From NCBI GenBank assembly GCA_945883955.1, contig CAMCYN010000010.1, forward strand, positions 1 to 36,160: a stretch of 36,160 nucleotides of DNA. Reading direction: 5' to 3'. Source of the DNA: Akkermansia muciniphila (GTDB lineage: Bacteria; Verrucomicrobiota; Verrucomicrobiia; Chthoniobacterales; Chthoniobacteraceae). Each line of letters begins with the position of its first letter. Position 1 is the first letter of the stretch. The position numbers and the translations under genes were made by a program. Below the pieces are notes generated by a model. The model worked only from the letters and a program-made list of their open reading frames with translations, had not been told where the DNA came from and made no database searches. Below are positions 1 to 9,915 of the stretch, piece after piece.

Positions 1-2
1 GC

Positions 3-608
3 CGGACCGGAGCGGACCTGCTCCTGGCCGACCTCGGAGTTTCCTCGATGCAGCTCGACGACCCCTCCCGAGGGTTTTCCCTAAAAACCAACGGCCCGCT
101 GGATATGCGGATGAACCCCAACAAAGGCCAGCCCGTCTCGGTGTTCCTAGAGGAGTCGACCGAGGAGGATCTGGCTGCCTTGCTTAAGGAAAATGCCGAC
201 GAACCTTTTGCCGACGAACTTGCCCCGGCCCTGGCCGGCCGTCTTTTCAAAGGCACCAACGCCTTGGTCAAAGCCGTGCATCAGGTTTTGCAGCGGATCA
301 ATCCCGAGGAACAGGCCCGCTCGGTCCGTCGGGTATTTCAGGCGCTCCGGATTGCGGTGAATGAGGAGTTTGTCGTGCTGGACACCCTGCTCCGACATCT
401 TCCCACGGCGATGAATCCGGGTGGGCGGATAGCCATTTTATCGTTTCATTCGGGCGAAGACCGGCGTGTGAAAAAGGCGTTCGAAGCGGGGCTCAAAAGT
501 GGAATTTACAGCGCTATCGCCCCGGAAGTCATTCGCCCCAGCCCGGCCGAGCGTAATCAGAACCCGCGTTCGAGCCCGGCCAAATTGCGGTGGGCCATTC
601 GAGCTTAG
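3..608 (+). CDS. rsmH: 16S rRNA (cytosine(1402)-N4)-methyltransferase RsmH, C-terminal part (5' end outside window)
   Basis: Open frame runs back to the window edge (RTGADLLLADLGVSSMQLDDPSRGFSLKTNGPLDMRM); RsmH motifs LGVSSMQLD, GPLDMRM and ILSFHSGEDRRVKKAF. Confidence 0.93.
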   Translation, partial: RTGADLLLADLGVSSMQLDDPSRGFSLKTNGPLDMRMNPNKGQPVSVFLEESTEEDLAALLKENADEPFADELAPALAGRLFKGTNALVKAVHQVLQRINPEEQARSVRRVFQALRIAVNEEFVVLDTLLRHLPTAMNPGGRIAILSFHSGEDRRVKKAFEAGLKSGIYSAIAPEVIRPSPAERNQNPRSSPAKLRWAIRA

Positions 609-754
609 AACCCACAGGCGCCGTTTGCCTCCCGAAATATCCCCAAACAATCGATGGAAGCCCATTTGCCTCCGCCCGCTCGCTCGAAAAAAGAGACCCA
701 GCCTTCCGATACAGCCTATATTGCCACCAGCATTCCGCTGCCTAAAATAACCCC

Positions 755-1042
755 ATGGCCAGTAAGCAACTTTCCCAAAAGCAGTGGATCTACCTCGTGC
801 TCCTCAGCCTCGCGACTTTGGCTTTATGGAAAATTGGTGCCGCCCAGCCGCAATCCCATGCCTCCGGTATCGCCGCTGAAGGCGCGACTCCTGGTTCCCT
901 GACCAACACCGAGGTGAAGAGTTGCTGCGAAAAGCCCCCAAATCGCGCCGCACTGCTTCAAAAAAACCAACAACCCGCCCCGGCAAACCCTCCCTCCGCA
1001 CCGGAGCCAGCCAGTGTTCCAGTCACTGAACCTATCCGATAA
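755..1042 (+). CDS. small membrane protein, hypothetical
   Basis: 95-aa ORF with one N-terminal hydrophobic segment (WIYLVLLSLATLALW) and a Pro/Ala-rich tail; no family recognised. Confidence 0.5.
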   Translation: MASKQLSQKQWIYLVLLSLATLALWKIGAAQPQSHASGIAAEGATPGSLTNTEVKSCCEKPPNRAALLQKNQQPAPANPPSAPEPASVPVTEPIR

Positions 1043-1111
1043 AGCCTTTCTCCGTCCGTTTTTTCCGACTCACTTCCCTGCTGCCTCAGTTCCCCCCAGC
1101 GCCTTTTTCCG

Positions 1112-2269
1112 ATGCTCTTCATCAACGCCAGACTAGTCCTTGCCGACCGCATTCTCACCCGAGGCGCCTTACGCGTCACGGACGGGCGCATCACCGAAAC
1201 CGCCGAACACCTCTCAGCGCAACCCGGGGAAGCAGTCATGGACCTCGCCGGCAAATTCCTGATGCCGGGCTTTATCGACATCCATATTCACGGAGCACGC
1301 AACCGCGACACCATGGAGGCAACGGCCGAAGCTTTCGGCTCCATTTGCCAGTTCCACGCCAGTGGAGGCACTACGGGGCTCGCCCTCACCACGGTGGCCG
1401 CGCCTCAGGAAAACATCCTGGCGGTGTTAAAGACCGCCGGACAAATCGATCCCAACCAAACCGGAGGCGCACGGCTCCTCGGGATTCACCTCGAAGGCCC
1501 CTACTTTTCCCCTGAAAAACCCGGAGCCCATGACACCTCCCTGATCCGGCATCCGGATCCCGCCGAATACGGGCAATGGCTGGAATACCGAGACAGGATC
1601 ACCCAGGTCACGCTCGCTCCCGAACTGCCAGGAGCGCTCGAATTCATCGAAACACTCACCGCCCACGGCATCCGGGCCAGCGGCGGCCACAGCGACGCCT
1701 GGGACGAAGAAGCGGCCGCCGCCTTCGCCCACGGAATGCGCCAGGTCACCCACACCTACAACTGTATGTCCAGCGCACGCCGCCGGGGTCCTTACCGCGC
1801 CGCCGGACTCCTCGAATTTGCGATGGGCGAACCCGAAATCCTCTGTGAACTCATCGCCGACGGATTCCACGTAAGCCCCACCCTGATGCGCGCCCTCTAC
1901 CGGGCCAAAGGACCCGATGGCATAGTCCTGGTCACCGACGCCGCCGGTGGAGCCGGTCTGGCCGTAGGCGAAACCTTTCAAATCGGGCACATCCAGGGCC
2001 GAGTCCACGAGGGGATTGCGCTGACAGCCGACGGCAAAAGCCTGTGTGCAAGTGTCGCCCGGATGAACGAACTGGTCCGCAACATGATCGAAAAAGTGGA
2101 CGTCCCGATGGTGGAAGCCGTCCGGATGGCCACCCTCAACCCAGCCAAGGCCCTAGGACTCGAAGAGCGGATCGGTACGCTCAATCCCGGCGGGGAAGCG
2201 GATCTGGTCGTACTCGACGACCGACTCGACGTCGTGATGACGTTTGTGGCGGGGCAGCGAGTCTTTTAA
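1112..2269 (+). CDS. nagA: N-acetylglucosamine-6-phosphate deacetylase
   Basis: 385 aa; PGFIDIHIHGA, HLEGPYFSPEKPGAHD, GGHSDA, THTYNCMSS and LVTDAAGGAG motifs of the NagA amidohydrolase family. Confidence 0.9.
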   Translation: MLFINARLVLADRILTRGALRVTDGRITETAEHLSAQPGEAVMDLAGKFLMPGFIDIHIHGARNRDTMEATAEAFGSICQFHASGGTTGLALTTVAAPQENILAVLKTAGQIDPNQTGGARLLGIHLEGPYFSPEKPGAHDTSLIRHPDPAEYGQWLEYRDRITQVTLAPELPGALEFIETLTAHGIRASGGHSDAWDEEAAAAFAHGMRQVTHTYNCMSSARRRGPYRAAGLLEFAMGEPEILCELIADGFHVSPTLMRALYRAKGPDGIVLVTDAAGGAGLAVGETFQIGHIQGRVHEGIALTADGKSLCASVARMNELVRNMIEKVDVPMVEAVRMATLNPAKALGLEERIGTLNPGGEADLVVLDDRLDVVMTFVAGQRVF

Positions 2270-2317
2270 GGTAATCCGAGAGAATGGACAGGGTTGGGCC
2301 GAGCCGCCGTCAGGATT

Positions 2318-2809
2318 TTATCTCAAAGCGGCCACGAGGAACCAGACCACCATGACGGTAGCGATGCCGAAACGAACGGCCACGCCGGCGGCCGTTCCGA
2401 CCACAGTTCCCCAGGCAACTCGGACAGCCACAGGAAATTCCTGGCCGGCCACAAGTTCGCCGGCAATGACCCCCAGAGGCGGGCCAAGGATTAAGCCTGG
2501 CAGATTAAAAAAGAGCCCCACAATCAGTCCCACAAATCCGCCAATCATCCCGGAGCGGCTGGCGCCGAACTTTTGCGCCCCCCACACGGCGGAGACGAGG
2601 TCGACCACGTAGGAGAGAACCGTCAGGACGGTTAACCCAGTGAGCGTCACCCAACCGAGGGTGTGACCGGGTTCCGCTAGGACCCATTCATAGAGAAAAG
2701 CGGCACCCAGAATCAGGGCAGCGCCTGGCAGAAGTGGAACGACGGTTCCGACCAGTCCGAGAAGCATTAACGCCACGACCAAAATCCACCACAGGAGCGA
2801 AAGGTTCAT
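2318..2809 (-). CDS. DUF456-type small membrane protein
   Basis: 163 aa, several TM segments, Gly-rich repeats (LVGTVVPLLPGAALILGAAFLYEW; GASRSGMIGGFVGLIVGLFF; GPPLGVIAGELVAG) typical of DUF456. Confidence 0.75.
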   Translation of the reverse strand: MNLSLLWWILVVALMLLGLVGTVVPLLPGAALILGAAFLYEWVLAEPGHTLGWVTLTGLTVLTVLSYVVDLVSAVWGAQKFGASRSGMIGGFVGLIVGLFFNLPGLILGPPLGVIAGELVAGQEFPVAVRVAWGTVVGTAAGVAVRFGIATVMVVWFLVAALR

Positions 2810-2903
2810 TGGAGACGGTATGTTTGCTGTTGCCGGAGGCGCGACCGCCTTCTAAGGGTGCGCGAGCCTTTTCCAGGCACTCAACTTCAACTCTGTTTTA
2901 AAT

Positions 2904-3383
2904 ATGGCAATTCCTGTTGGCACCAAAGCCCCTGATTTCTCCCTCAAAACCAAGACTGCAGAAGGTCTTCAGGACATCCGTCTCTCGGATTACGTCAGCA
3001 AAGGGAACACCCTTTTGCTGTTCTTCCCGCTAGCGTTCACCGGCGTCTGCACGAAGGAAATGTGCGACATCACCAGCGGGCTGAAGGCTTATCAGGATAT
3101 GAACACCCAGGTAATCGCCATAAGCGTGGACAGTCCTTTTGCTCAGGAAGCCTGGGCGCAGAAGGAAAACATCGGCATTCCCCTCGCCAGCGACCTCAAT
3201 AAAGAAACCTCCAAGGCCTACGACGTTCTCCTGCCCGATTTAGTGGGAATTGGGGCCGCCGCCGCTCGCGCCGCGTTTGTCATCGATCGCACTGGAGTCG
3301 TGCGTTACTCGGAACAAACACCGACGCCGCTTGAGCTTCCCTCTTTTGACGCCATCAAGGCCACGCTGACCCAACTGGCTTAA
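2904..3383 (+). CDS. peroxiredoxin (AhpC/TSA family)
   Basis: 159 aa; [25 protein letters not shown] peroxidatic Cys motif, AISVDSPF. Confidence 0.9.
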   Translation: MAIPVGTKAPDFSLKTKTAEGLQDIRLSDYVSKGNTLLLFFPLAFTGVCTKEMCDITSGLKAYQDMNTQVIAISVDSPFAQEAWAQKENIGIPLASDLNKETSKAYDVLLPDLVGIGAAAARAAFVIDRTGVVRYSEQTPTPLELPSFDAIKATLTQLA

Positions 3384-3411
3384 GCCTCCCTTTTTCGAAC
3401 TCTCAGAGAGA

Positions 3412-3441
3412 GCCTCGCACACCATGTGCGGGGCTTTTTTT
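3412..3441 (+). terminator. Rho-independent terminator downstream of peroxiredoxin
   Basis: gcctcgcac-accat-gtgcggggc stem (one wobble pair) followed by T7. Confidence 0.75.
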
Positions 3442-3522
3442 GTGTGCATGACCCGGCACGCGCCCTTCCGAGGCTTGCCGGAGCCTGACAAGTCGGCTTC
3501 TTTGTCCAGTTACGCACACACC

Positions 3523-6246
3523 ATGAGCAACGAATCTTACACAGCGCAGTCGTTCGAACTAGGAAACGGTAAGCAGGGAAAATTCCATTCTCTCCCCGCG
3601 CTGGAGGCTTCCGGAATAGGCCCGATCTCGCGCCTGCCGGTCTCCATCCGGATCGTTCTGGAGTCGGTACTTCGTAATTGCGACGGAAAAAAGGTCACCT
3701 CCGAGGACGTCCGTACGCTGGCCAACTGGAACGCAAAGGCTCCCGCCCAGGTGGAGATCCCTTTCGTGGTAGCCCGAATTGTTTTGCAGGATTTTACAGG
3801 GGTTCCCCTACTAGTGGACTTGGCCGCAATGCGCTCGGCCGTTTCCCGCCTTGGGCGCGACGCCAAAATGATCGAACCGCTCGTCCCCGTGGATCTCGTG
3901 GTCGATCACTCCGTTCAGGTGGATTACTTCGGTTCGGCGACAGCACTCGAGCAGAACCTGGATCTCGAATTTAAGCGCAACCGTGAACGCTATCAGCTCC
4001 TTAAATGGGGACAGCAAGCTTTTCAAACCTTCGGGGTAGTTCCTCCCGGCATCGGCATCGTCCATCAGGTCAACCTGGAGTATCTGGCTAAAGGTGTTCT
4101 CGAACGCGACGGCGTTTATTTCCCCGATACTCTGGTCGGTACCGATTCCCACACCACCATGATCAACGGTCTGGGCGTGGTCGGCTGGGGCGTGGGCGGG
4201 ATTGAAGCCGAAGCCGGCATGCTCGGGCAGCCCGTGTATTTCCTGACTCCGGAAGTCGTGGGAGTTCACCTCACCGGCGCACTCAACGAAGGTGTGACGG
4301 CGACCGACCTGGTGCTGCACGTCACCCAGTTGCTGCGGAAGGCCAAGGTGGTTGGCAAGTTCGTGGAATTTTACGGCCCCGGCGCCGAAGTCCTCCCCGT
4401 GGTCGACAGAGCGACCCTCGCCAACATGGCCCCGGAATACGGCGCCACCATGGGCTTTTTCCCCGTGGACGCACAAACCGTCCAGTATCTGCGCGACACA
4501 GGCCGCACCGACGAACAGTGCTCCAACTTCGAGGCTTACTACAAAGCCCAGAACCTCTGGGGGATCCCCAAGAAGGGCGAAGTGGATTACAGCGTCGACA
4601 TCGAACTGGACCTTTCCACGGTGGTTCCAGGCGTGGCCGGCCCGAAACGGCCCCAGGATCACATCGCCCTGCCCGCTCTCAAAGGCACGTTCGAAGAACT
4701 CTTCGCGAAACCCTTAAAAGAAGGCGGCTACGGAAAATCCACGACCGACCTTCCCACACGGCACGCCGTCCGCCTTAGCGGTGGCAGCGAACCCGCAGCG
4801 GCTGCTTATCAGAGTGCCGATACGACCGTCGGCCACGGCAGCGTCCTGATTGCCGCAATCACGAGTTGCACCAACACCAGTAACCCCAGCGTGATGCTGG
4901 CGGCAGGGTTGCTGGCCAAAAAAGCCGTGGAACGTGGTTTAAAGGTCAATCCGGCCGTCAAAACCTCCCTCGGGCCAGGCTCGCGCGTGGTGGCTGATTA
5001 TCTGGATCGTACCAAACTGCAGCCTTTCCTGGATCAACTTGGATTCCAAGTGGTTGGATTCGGCTGTACGACCTGTATCGGAAACTCCGGCCCGCTTCAT
5101 CCGAAGATCGAAGAAGCCATCACGCAAAACGATCTGGTTGCCGCCAGTGTCCTTTCCGGGAACCGGAATTTCGAAGCCCGTGTTCACCAGAACATCAAGG
5201 CCAACTTCCTGATGTCGCCGCCTTTAGTGGTGGCATTCGCTCTAGCGGGGACAGTCGACATCGACCTCACTCACGAACCGCTCGGAGTCGATTCCCACGG
5301 ACAGCCCGTGTTCCTCAAAGAAATCTGGCCGACTCTGGCAGAAATCCGCGAATCGATGCGCACGGCCACTTCGCCGGAATCTTTCCGTCGCCTTTATACC
5401 GACTTTGCGAGCCTCAATCCGAAGTGGAACGAAATCCCCTCCTCTGTGGGCGATATCTACCAATGGGATGAGGACAGCACTTACATCCAGGAGCCGCCCT
5501 TCTTTAAGAACTTCTCGCTGGAAGCCGGACACATCACTGAAATCAAGGGCGCACGTCCGCTTGGGATCTTCGGAGATTCGGTCACGACCGATCACATTTC
5601 TCCCGCAGGTGCCATCAAGAAGAGCGCTCCGGCAGGGCGTTTCCTGGAAGAACACAACGTGGCGCTCGAAGACTTTAACAGCTACGGGTCGCGTCGTGGA
5701 AATGACCGGGTCATGACCCGTGGAACTTTCGCCAACGTGCGTATCAAGAACTTGATGGCTCCCGGCACGGAAGGCGGCGTGACTGTACATCATCCTTCTG
5801 GGGAACCACTTGCCATTTATGATGCCTCGATGAAATATCAGGCCGAAGGCACTCCTCTGGTGATTTTCGCCGGCCAGGAATACGGCACTGGATCCTCGCG
5901 TGACTGGGCGGCCAAAGGCACAAGCCTGCTCGGCGTCAAAGCTGTGGTCGCTCAAAGCTTCGAGCGTATCCACCGCTCCAATCTGATCGGAATGGGTGTG
6001 CTGGCCCTTCAGTTCCCCGAAGGCACAAACGCCCAAACCCTCGGCCTGGACGGCAGCGAAACGTTCGATTTCCTCGGTCTCGATGATAACATCAAGCCGA
6101 TGAGCACCGTGACTCTCCGGATTCACCGCGCTAGCGGGAAAACCGAGGACGTAGCCCTCAAGAGCCGGATCGATACCGGTATCGAAGTGGACTATTACCG
6201 CCACCGTGGGATTCTCCCCTTTGTGCTGCGTCAGCTTCTCGAGTAG
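3523..6246 (+). CDS. acnA: aconitate hydratase
   Basis: Aconitase/IRP-type protein with [11 protein letters not shown] and [12 protein letters not shown] cluster motifs and [17 protein letters not shown]. Start placed at ATG 3523 ([11 protein letters not shown]) because the longer ORF start at 3424 lies inside the upstream terminator. Confidence 0.95.
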   Translation: MSNESYTAQSFELGNGKQGKFHSLPALEASGIGPISRLPVSIRIVLESVLRNCDGKKVTSEDVRTLANWNAKAPAQVEIPFVVARIVLQDFTGVPLLVDLAAMRSAVSRLGRDAKMIEPLVPVDLVVDHSVQVDYFGSATALEQNLDLEFKRNRERYQLLKWGQQAFQTFGVVPPGIGIVHQVNLEYLAKGVLERDGVYFPDTLVGTDSHTTMINGLGVVGWGVGGIEAEAGMLGQPVYFLTPEVVGVHLTGALNEGVTATDLVLHVTQLLRKAKVVGKFVEFYGPGAEVLPVVDRATLANMAPEYGATMGFFPVDAQTVQYLRDTGRTDEQCSNFEAYYKAQNLWGIPKKGEVDYSVDIELDLSTVVPGVAGPKRPQDHIALPALKGTFEELFAKPLKEGGYGKSTTDLPTRHAVRLSGGSEPAAAAYQSADTTVGHGSVLIAAITSCTNTSNPSVMLAAGLLAKKAVERGLKVNPAVKTSLGPGSRVVADYLDRTKLQPFLDQLGFQVVGFGCTTCIGNSGPLHPKIEEAITQNDLVAASVLSGNRNFEARVHQNIKANFLMSPPLVVAFALAGTVDIDLTHEPLGVDSHGQPVFLKEIWPTLAEIRESMRTATSPESFRRLYTDFASLNPKWNEIPSSVGDIYQWDEDSTYIQEPPFFKNFSLEAGHITEIKGARPLGIFGDSVTTDHISPAGAIKKSAPAGRFLEEHNVALEDFNSYGSRRGNDRVMTRGTFANVRIKNLMAPGTEGGVTVHHPSGEPLAIYDASMKYQAEGTPLVIFAGQEYGTGSSRDWAAKGTSLLGVKAVVAQSFERIHRSNLIGMGVLALQFPEGTNAQTLGLDGSETFDFLGLDDNIKPMSTVTLRIHRASGKTEDVALKSRIDTGIEVDYYRHRGILPFVLRQLLE

Positions 6247-6287
6247 TTTCCAAAGTGGCCGGTATTTCTAGTGTTTCCGGCCCATTT

Positions 6288-6316
6288 GCCGGCCCGCAAG
6301 GGCCGGCTTATTTTTT
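6288..6316 (+). terminator. Rho-independent terminator downstream of acnA
   Basis: Perfect gccggccc-gcaa-gggccggc hairpin then ttatttttt. Confidence 0.8.
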
Positions 6317-6886
6317 ATGATCCCAGGTTTTCAGCTTCCGAAAGAACGCCCCCAATCGGCCGAACAAGCCGTCCTGATTACGAACGAGACCCTTCAGTCC
6401 GCCGGGCTGGAGAACGCCAGAGTCATTCTGGTCGAACCCGCCACCGGCCCTGACGGGTTTGCGGGCGCACTGGTCGACGCGATGATTCCCGAACGCGACC
6501 TCGGGGATTTACTCGCACGGGTGGCCGCGACCAAAGCTGCGGAACAGGGGGCCAAAGTCGTAGCCACAGCTTTACAGTTGTCGTCCGGCGGACCGGACTG
6601 CGTGAAACTCTCGACCAGCCTGACCGCAAAAATGATGATGGCTACCATCACTTTACGCCTCGAAGGCGAGATTTTTGTCGCGAATCGACACTCGGTTGGC
6701 GTGAGGAAACTCACGCTGGACCCGGGAACGGGAATGTTTGCCGGGATGGCCTCGGCCTTCGTTCGGCCCAGACTCTTGGAACTGGAAGGCAAAACCATCG
6801 ACGTCGCTGGACTCGCAGGTATGCCCCTCGATATTCGAAGCCTGAATTGCGAGGGTGGCAGCTTAAATATCCGCGTTTCAGCCTGA
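6317..6886 (+). CDS. hypothetical protein
   Basis: 189-aa ORF with coding-like composition; no family recognised. Start codon uncertain (ATG abuts terminator T-tract). Confidence 0.6.
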   Translation: MIPGFQLPKERPQSAEQAVLITNETLQSAGLENARVILVEPATGPDGFAGALVDAMIPERDLGDLLARVAATKAAEQGAKVVATALQLSSGGPDCVKLSTSLTAKMMMATITLRLEGEIFVANRHSVGVRKLTLDPGTGMFAGMASAFVRPRLLELEGKTIDVAGLAGMPLDIRSLNCEGGSLNIRVSA

Positions 6887-6974
6887 CGGGATTGCCATCC
6901 CGAGTGATCCAAATTGAGTAAGGCGTGCTCCGACGCCATTGCCTCAAAGACAGGAGGCCCCTGCCCGGCCACGA

Positions 6975-7019
6975 GTTGTTTTGGCGGGAAGACAGCAAGT
7001 CTTCCTGTCGCCAAACAAC
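6975..7019. repeat. long interrupted inverted repeat between convergent genes
   Basis: gttgttttggcgggaagac / gtcttcctgtcgccaaacaac arms with two small bulges around a short loop. Confidence 0.6.
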
Positions 7020-7042
7020 GAATGGCGGGTAAAGGCTGTACG

Positions 7043-7483
7043 CTATTTTGCGCCGATCGCAGCGCGTAGTTTAGCCACAAGTTCGGCTTCATAGCCGACC
7101 CAGCGTTTGACTTCCTTTCCGCTCGGATCCAGGAGAACCAACGTTGGAAACCCCTGGATCCCGTAGGTTTGCTTGAGCTTGTCGTTCTGGGCCTTTACGG
7201 CGGGAGGCAGCGGACTGCTGTTCGGAAAATCCACGTCCACCAGAACAAGCTGCTCCTTGGCGAAATCCTTAAACTCCGCTTTGGAAAAGACATCCTTGTC
7301 CATCTTGATGCACCAGGAGCACCAGTCCGACCCAGTGAAATCCAGGAAGATATGTTTCTTTTTGGTAGCAGCCTCCGACTTTGCCCTCGCAAAATCCTCC
7401 AGCCAGCCGGCTTTGGACGCAAACAATGGCGACACGGTCAACAAGGAGAGAATCCCAAACAGTAAAGACACTCGTTTTTTCAT
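7043..7483 (-). CDS. thioredoxin-family protein, exported
   Basis: N-terminal signal-like segment ([22 protein letters not shown]), [22 protein letters not shown] redox motif, [19 protein letters not shown]. Confidence 0.85.
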   Translation of the reverse strand: MKKRVSLLFGILSLLTVSPLFASKAGWLEDFARAKSEAATKKKHIFLDFTGSDWCSWCIKMDKDVFSKAEFKDFAKEQLVLVDVDFPNSSPLPPAVKAQNDKLKQTYGIQGFPTLVLLDPSGKEVKRWVGYEAELVAKLRAAIGAK

Positions 7484-7639
7484 AACCCTAAAAAACTAAA
7501 CGATTGGACTGGCGAGGTTGAGCGAAAACGTTCCCCAATCCTGATTCGGATCCGCTCGTCGAAGAGATTGGTTTCTTCACTCTTTTTGATTGCCCAGCGC
7601 GCGGAGCCTCCTATGTTCACCCTTCCTTTTTTTCCCGTT

Positions 7640-7864
7640 ATGAAATCCGATATTCATCCCCGCTACGAAGTCACAGGCATCGCCTGTGCCTGCGGAACCG
7701 TCTACCAAACTCGCTCCACACGTCGGGATCTGAAAATCGGCATTTGCGCCGCTTGTCATCCGTTCTTCACTGGCGAACAGAAGTTTGTGGATACTGCGGG
7801 CCGTATTGAGAAGTTCTCCCGCCGTTACTCAGCCACCCCAACGGTGCGCCGCAAAAAGCTGTAG
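7640..7864 (+). CDS. rpmE: 50S ribosomal protein L31
   Basis: [63 protein letters not shown]: canonical bL31 with paired Cys (CAC / CAAC). Confidence 0.95.
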   Translation: MKSDIHPRYEVTGIACACGTVYQTRSTRRDLKIGICAACHPFFTGEQKFVDTAGRIEKFSRRYSATPTVRRKKL

Positions 7865-7885
7865 CTTCTCATTTTTAAATTTGCG

Positions 7886-7926
7886 AACGGTGAAGGCGCC
7901 TTGTGCTGCCTTCACCGTTTTGTTTT
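7886..7926 (+). terminator. Rho-independent terminator downstream of rpmE
   Basis: aacggtgaaggc / gccttcaccgtt perfect 12-bp stem followed by a T-rich tract. Confidence 0.85.
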
Positions 7927-7959
7927 TTCCTCACTCAGTCTTTTCCTTTCTCTTGCGCC

Positions 7960-9048
7960 ATGATGGATTTCGGCCCCCTTGTTTCTAAAAAGCAGGAACG
8001 TTTCCGCGAACTGGAAGGCCTTGTGGCCGCGGGAGATCTCTACAACGACCCAAAGCGGGCGCGGGAACTTCTGCGCGAACACACCCGCCTGAAGGAACTC
8101 ATCCACCTCTGGGATACACTTTCCAAAACCCGCATCGAACTGGTCGACTCACAGGAACTCGCTTCCGGAACCGACCCAGACCTTGCAGAAATGGCTCAGG
8201 CTGAAATACCTGAACTCGAAATCCGACTCTCAACCCTCGAGAAGAACCTCCAACTGGCCCTTCTCCCGCCCGATCCTAACGAAGAGCGCGACGCGATCGT
8301 CGAAATTCGCGCCGGTACTGGCGGAGACGAAGCCGCGTTGTTTGCAGGCGATCTGGCCCGGATGTACACTCGGTTTGCCGAAGTCTCGGGTCTGAAAATC
8401 GAGATCCTCGAACAAAGCGCCAACGAACTCGGCGGACTGCGCGAACTCATTTTCAAAGCCACGGGCGACGGAGTATTCCGCAAACTTCGGTATGAAAGCG
8501 GAGTGCATCGTGTCCAACGTGTCCCCGCCACCGAGGCCCAGGGGCGTATTCACACCTCTACGGCCACGGTCGCTGTCTTGCCCGAAGCAGAAGAGGTGGA
8601 TTTTGAATTAAAAGCCGACGATCTCCGAATCGAAGTATGTCGTGCGGGCGGTCCCGGCGGTCAAGGCGTCAACACCACAGACTCGGCCGTTCAGGTCATG
8701 CACATTCCCACCGGAATGATCGTCCGCTGTCAGGACGGGCGCTCCCAGCAGAAGAACAAGGAGAAGGCTCTCCAAATTCTGCGCTCCCGTCTGCTCGAAC
8801 AAAAACAAAGGGCGGAAGCCGAGAAATACGCCGCTCAACGCAAGAGCCAGGTCGGAACCGGCGGGCGTGAGGAAAAGATCCGCACCTACAACTTCCCCCA
8901 AAACCGGGTCACCGATCACCGGATCGGCCTGACTCTGTATAATCTGGACCGGTTTATGGAGGGAGAAATCACCGAGATGATCGTCACGCTTCAGACAGCC
9001 GACATGCAGGATCGACTCGAAGCCGCAAGCCTGGGCTCGGAAGCCTAG
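7960..9048 (+). CDS. prfA: peptide chain release factor 1
   Basis: GGQGVNTTDSAVQ (GGQ motif), EIRAGTGGDEAALFAGDL, RVQRVPATEAQGRIHTS. Start at 7960 because ORF start 7903 is inside the upstream terminator. Confidence 0.95.
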   Translation: MMDFGPLVSKKQERFRELEGLVAAGDLYNDPKRARELLREHTRLKELIHLWDTLSKTRIELVDSQELASGTDPDLAEMAQAEIPELEIRLSTLEKNLQLALLPPDPNEERDAIVEIRAGTGGDEAALFAGDLARMYTRFAEVSGLKIEILEQSANELGGLRELIFKATGDGVFRKLRYESGVHRVQRVPATEAQGRIHTSTATVAVLPEAEEVDFELKADDLRIEVCRAGGPGGQGVNTTDSAVQVMHIPTGMIVRCQDGRSQQKNKEKALQILRSRLLEQKQRAEAEKYAAQRKSQVGTGGREEKIRTYNFPQNRVTDHRIGLTLYNLDRFMEGEITEMIVTLQTADMQDRLEAASLGSEA

Positions 9049-9078
9049 AAACACGCTTTCGCGAATCCCAATCCCGCG

Positions 9079-9915
9079 ATGAAGAGCGTACTCGAAGTGC
9101 TGAAGTCGACTACGGACTACTTCGCCAAAGCCGGGGTGGAAAACCCCAGGCTCAATATCGAGCATTTGCTCGCCCACACCTTGGGCAAACGCCGCATGGA
9201 CCTGTACATGGAGTTCGACAGGCCTTTAGGCGAAAAGGAACTCCATCCCCTTCGCGATCTGGTCCGCCGCAGAGCCGCCGGTGAACCCCTCCAGCATCTG
9301 CTCGGCACGGTGGAATTTATGGGCCGCGTTTTCCGCACCGATTCCCGCGCCCTAATTCCCCGCCCCGAAACCGAACAGTTTGCCGACCGCCTTCTTAAAC
9401 TCCACCCGGTTCCCCCGGAATCGGTCCTGGACATGGGTACAGGCAGTGGAATTCTTGCGCTGACTCTCGCCTCGAGCTGGCCGGCGGCGGAGGTTCACGC
9501 TGTGGACGTATCCGCTGATGCCCTCGCGCTTGCGACCGCCAACGCCCAAAGTCTCGGTCTGACGGAGCGTGTCCATTTTCACCTGGGCAATCTGCTCATT
9601 CCACCCTGCGCCAAGCCCTTTCAGCTCCTCGTAGCGAATCTCCCGTATATTCCCAGCGGGGAGATCGCCGGTCTTTCCCGCGAAGTGCAACACGATCCCA
9701 AACTGGCCCTCGACGGTGGACCGGACGGCGGGGACATCATTCGTGAGCTGATCACCGCCGCCCGTCCACATTTGCAGGGCCTTCTTGCGCTGGAAATCGG
9801 ACACGACCAGTCCGTTTTCCTTTCCGAGGCGCTGGAACAAGCCGGGTACCGCGACATTCGCGCCGAAACCGACTACCAGGGTCGCAGCCGCTTCCTTTTC
9901 GCTTCGTATGGATAA
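9079..9915 (+). CDS. prmC: peptide chain release factor N5-glutamine methyltransferase
   Basis: LIPRPETEQF, LDMGTGSGILAL and NLPYIP motifs; directly follows prfA. Confidence 0.93.
   Translation: MKSVLEVLKSTTDYFAKAGVENPRLNIEHLLAHTLGKRRMDLYMEFDRPLGEKELHPLRDLVRRRAAGEPLQHLLGTVEFMGRVFRTDSRALIPRPETEQFADRLLKLHPVPPESVLDMGTGSGILALTLASSWPAAEVHAVDVSADALALATANAQSLGLTERVHFHLGNLLIPPCAKPFQLLVANLPYIPSGEIAGLSREVQHDPKLALDGGPDGGDIIRELITAARPHLQGLLALEIGHDQSVFLSEALEQAGYRDIRAETDYQGRSRFLFASYG

Noticed and set aside
3424-3522. N-terminal extension of the aconitase ORF ([15 protein letters not shown]...)
   Set aside because: Its start lies within the peroxiredoxin terminator hairpin and the extension is not aconitase-like; start moved to 3523.
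3811-6204. Long minus-strand ORFs (3811-4662 and 5242-6204)
   Set aside because: Antisense to aconitase; no recognisable motifs; typical high-GC shadow ORFs.
7903-7959. N-terminal extension of prfA (MLPSPFCFFLTQSF...)
   Set aside because: Starts inside the rpmE terminator; RF1 starts naturally at 7960.
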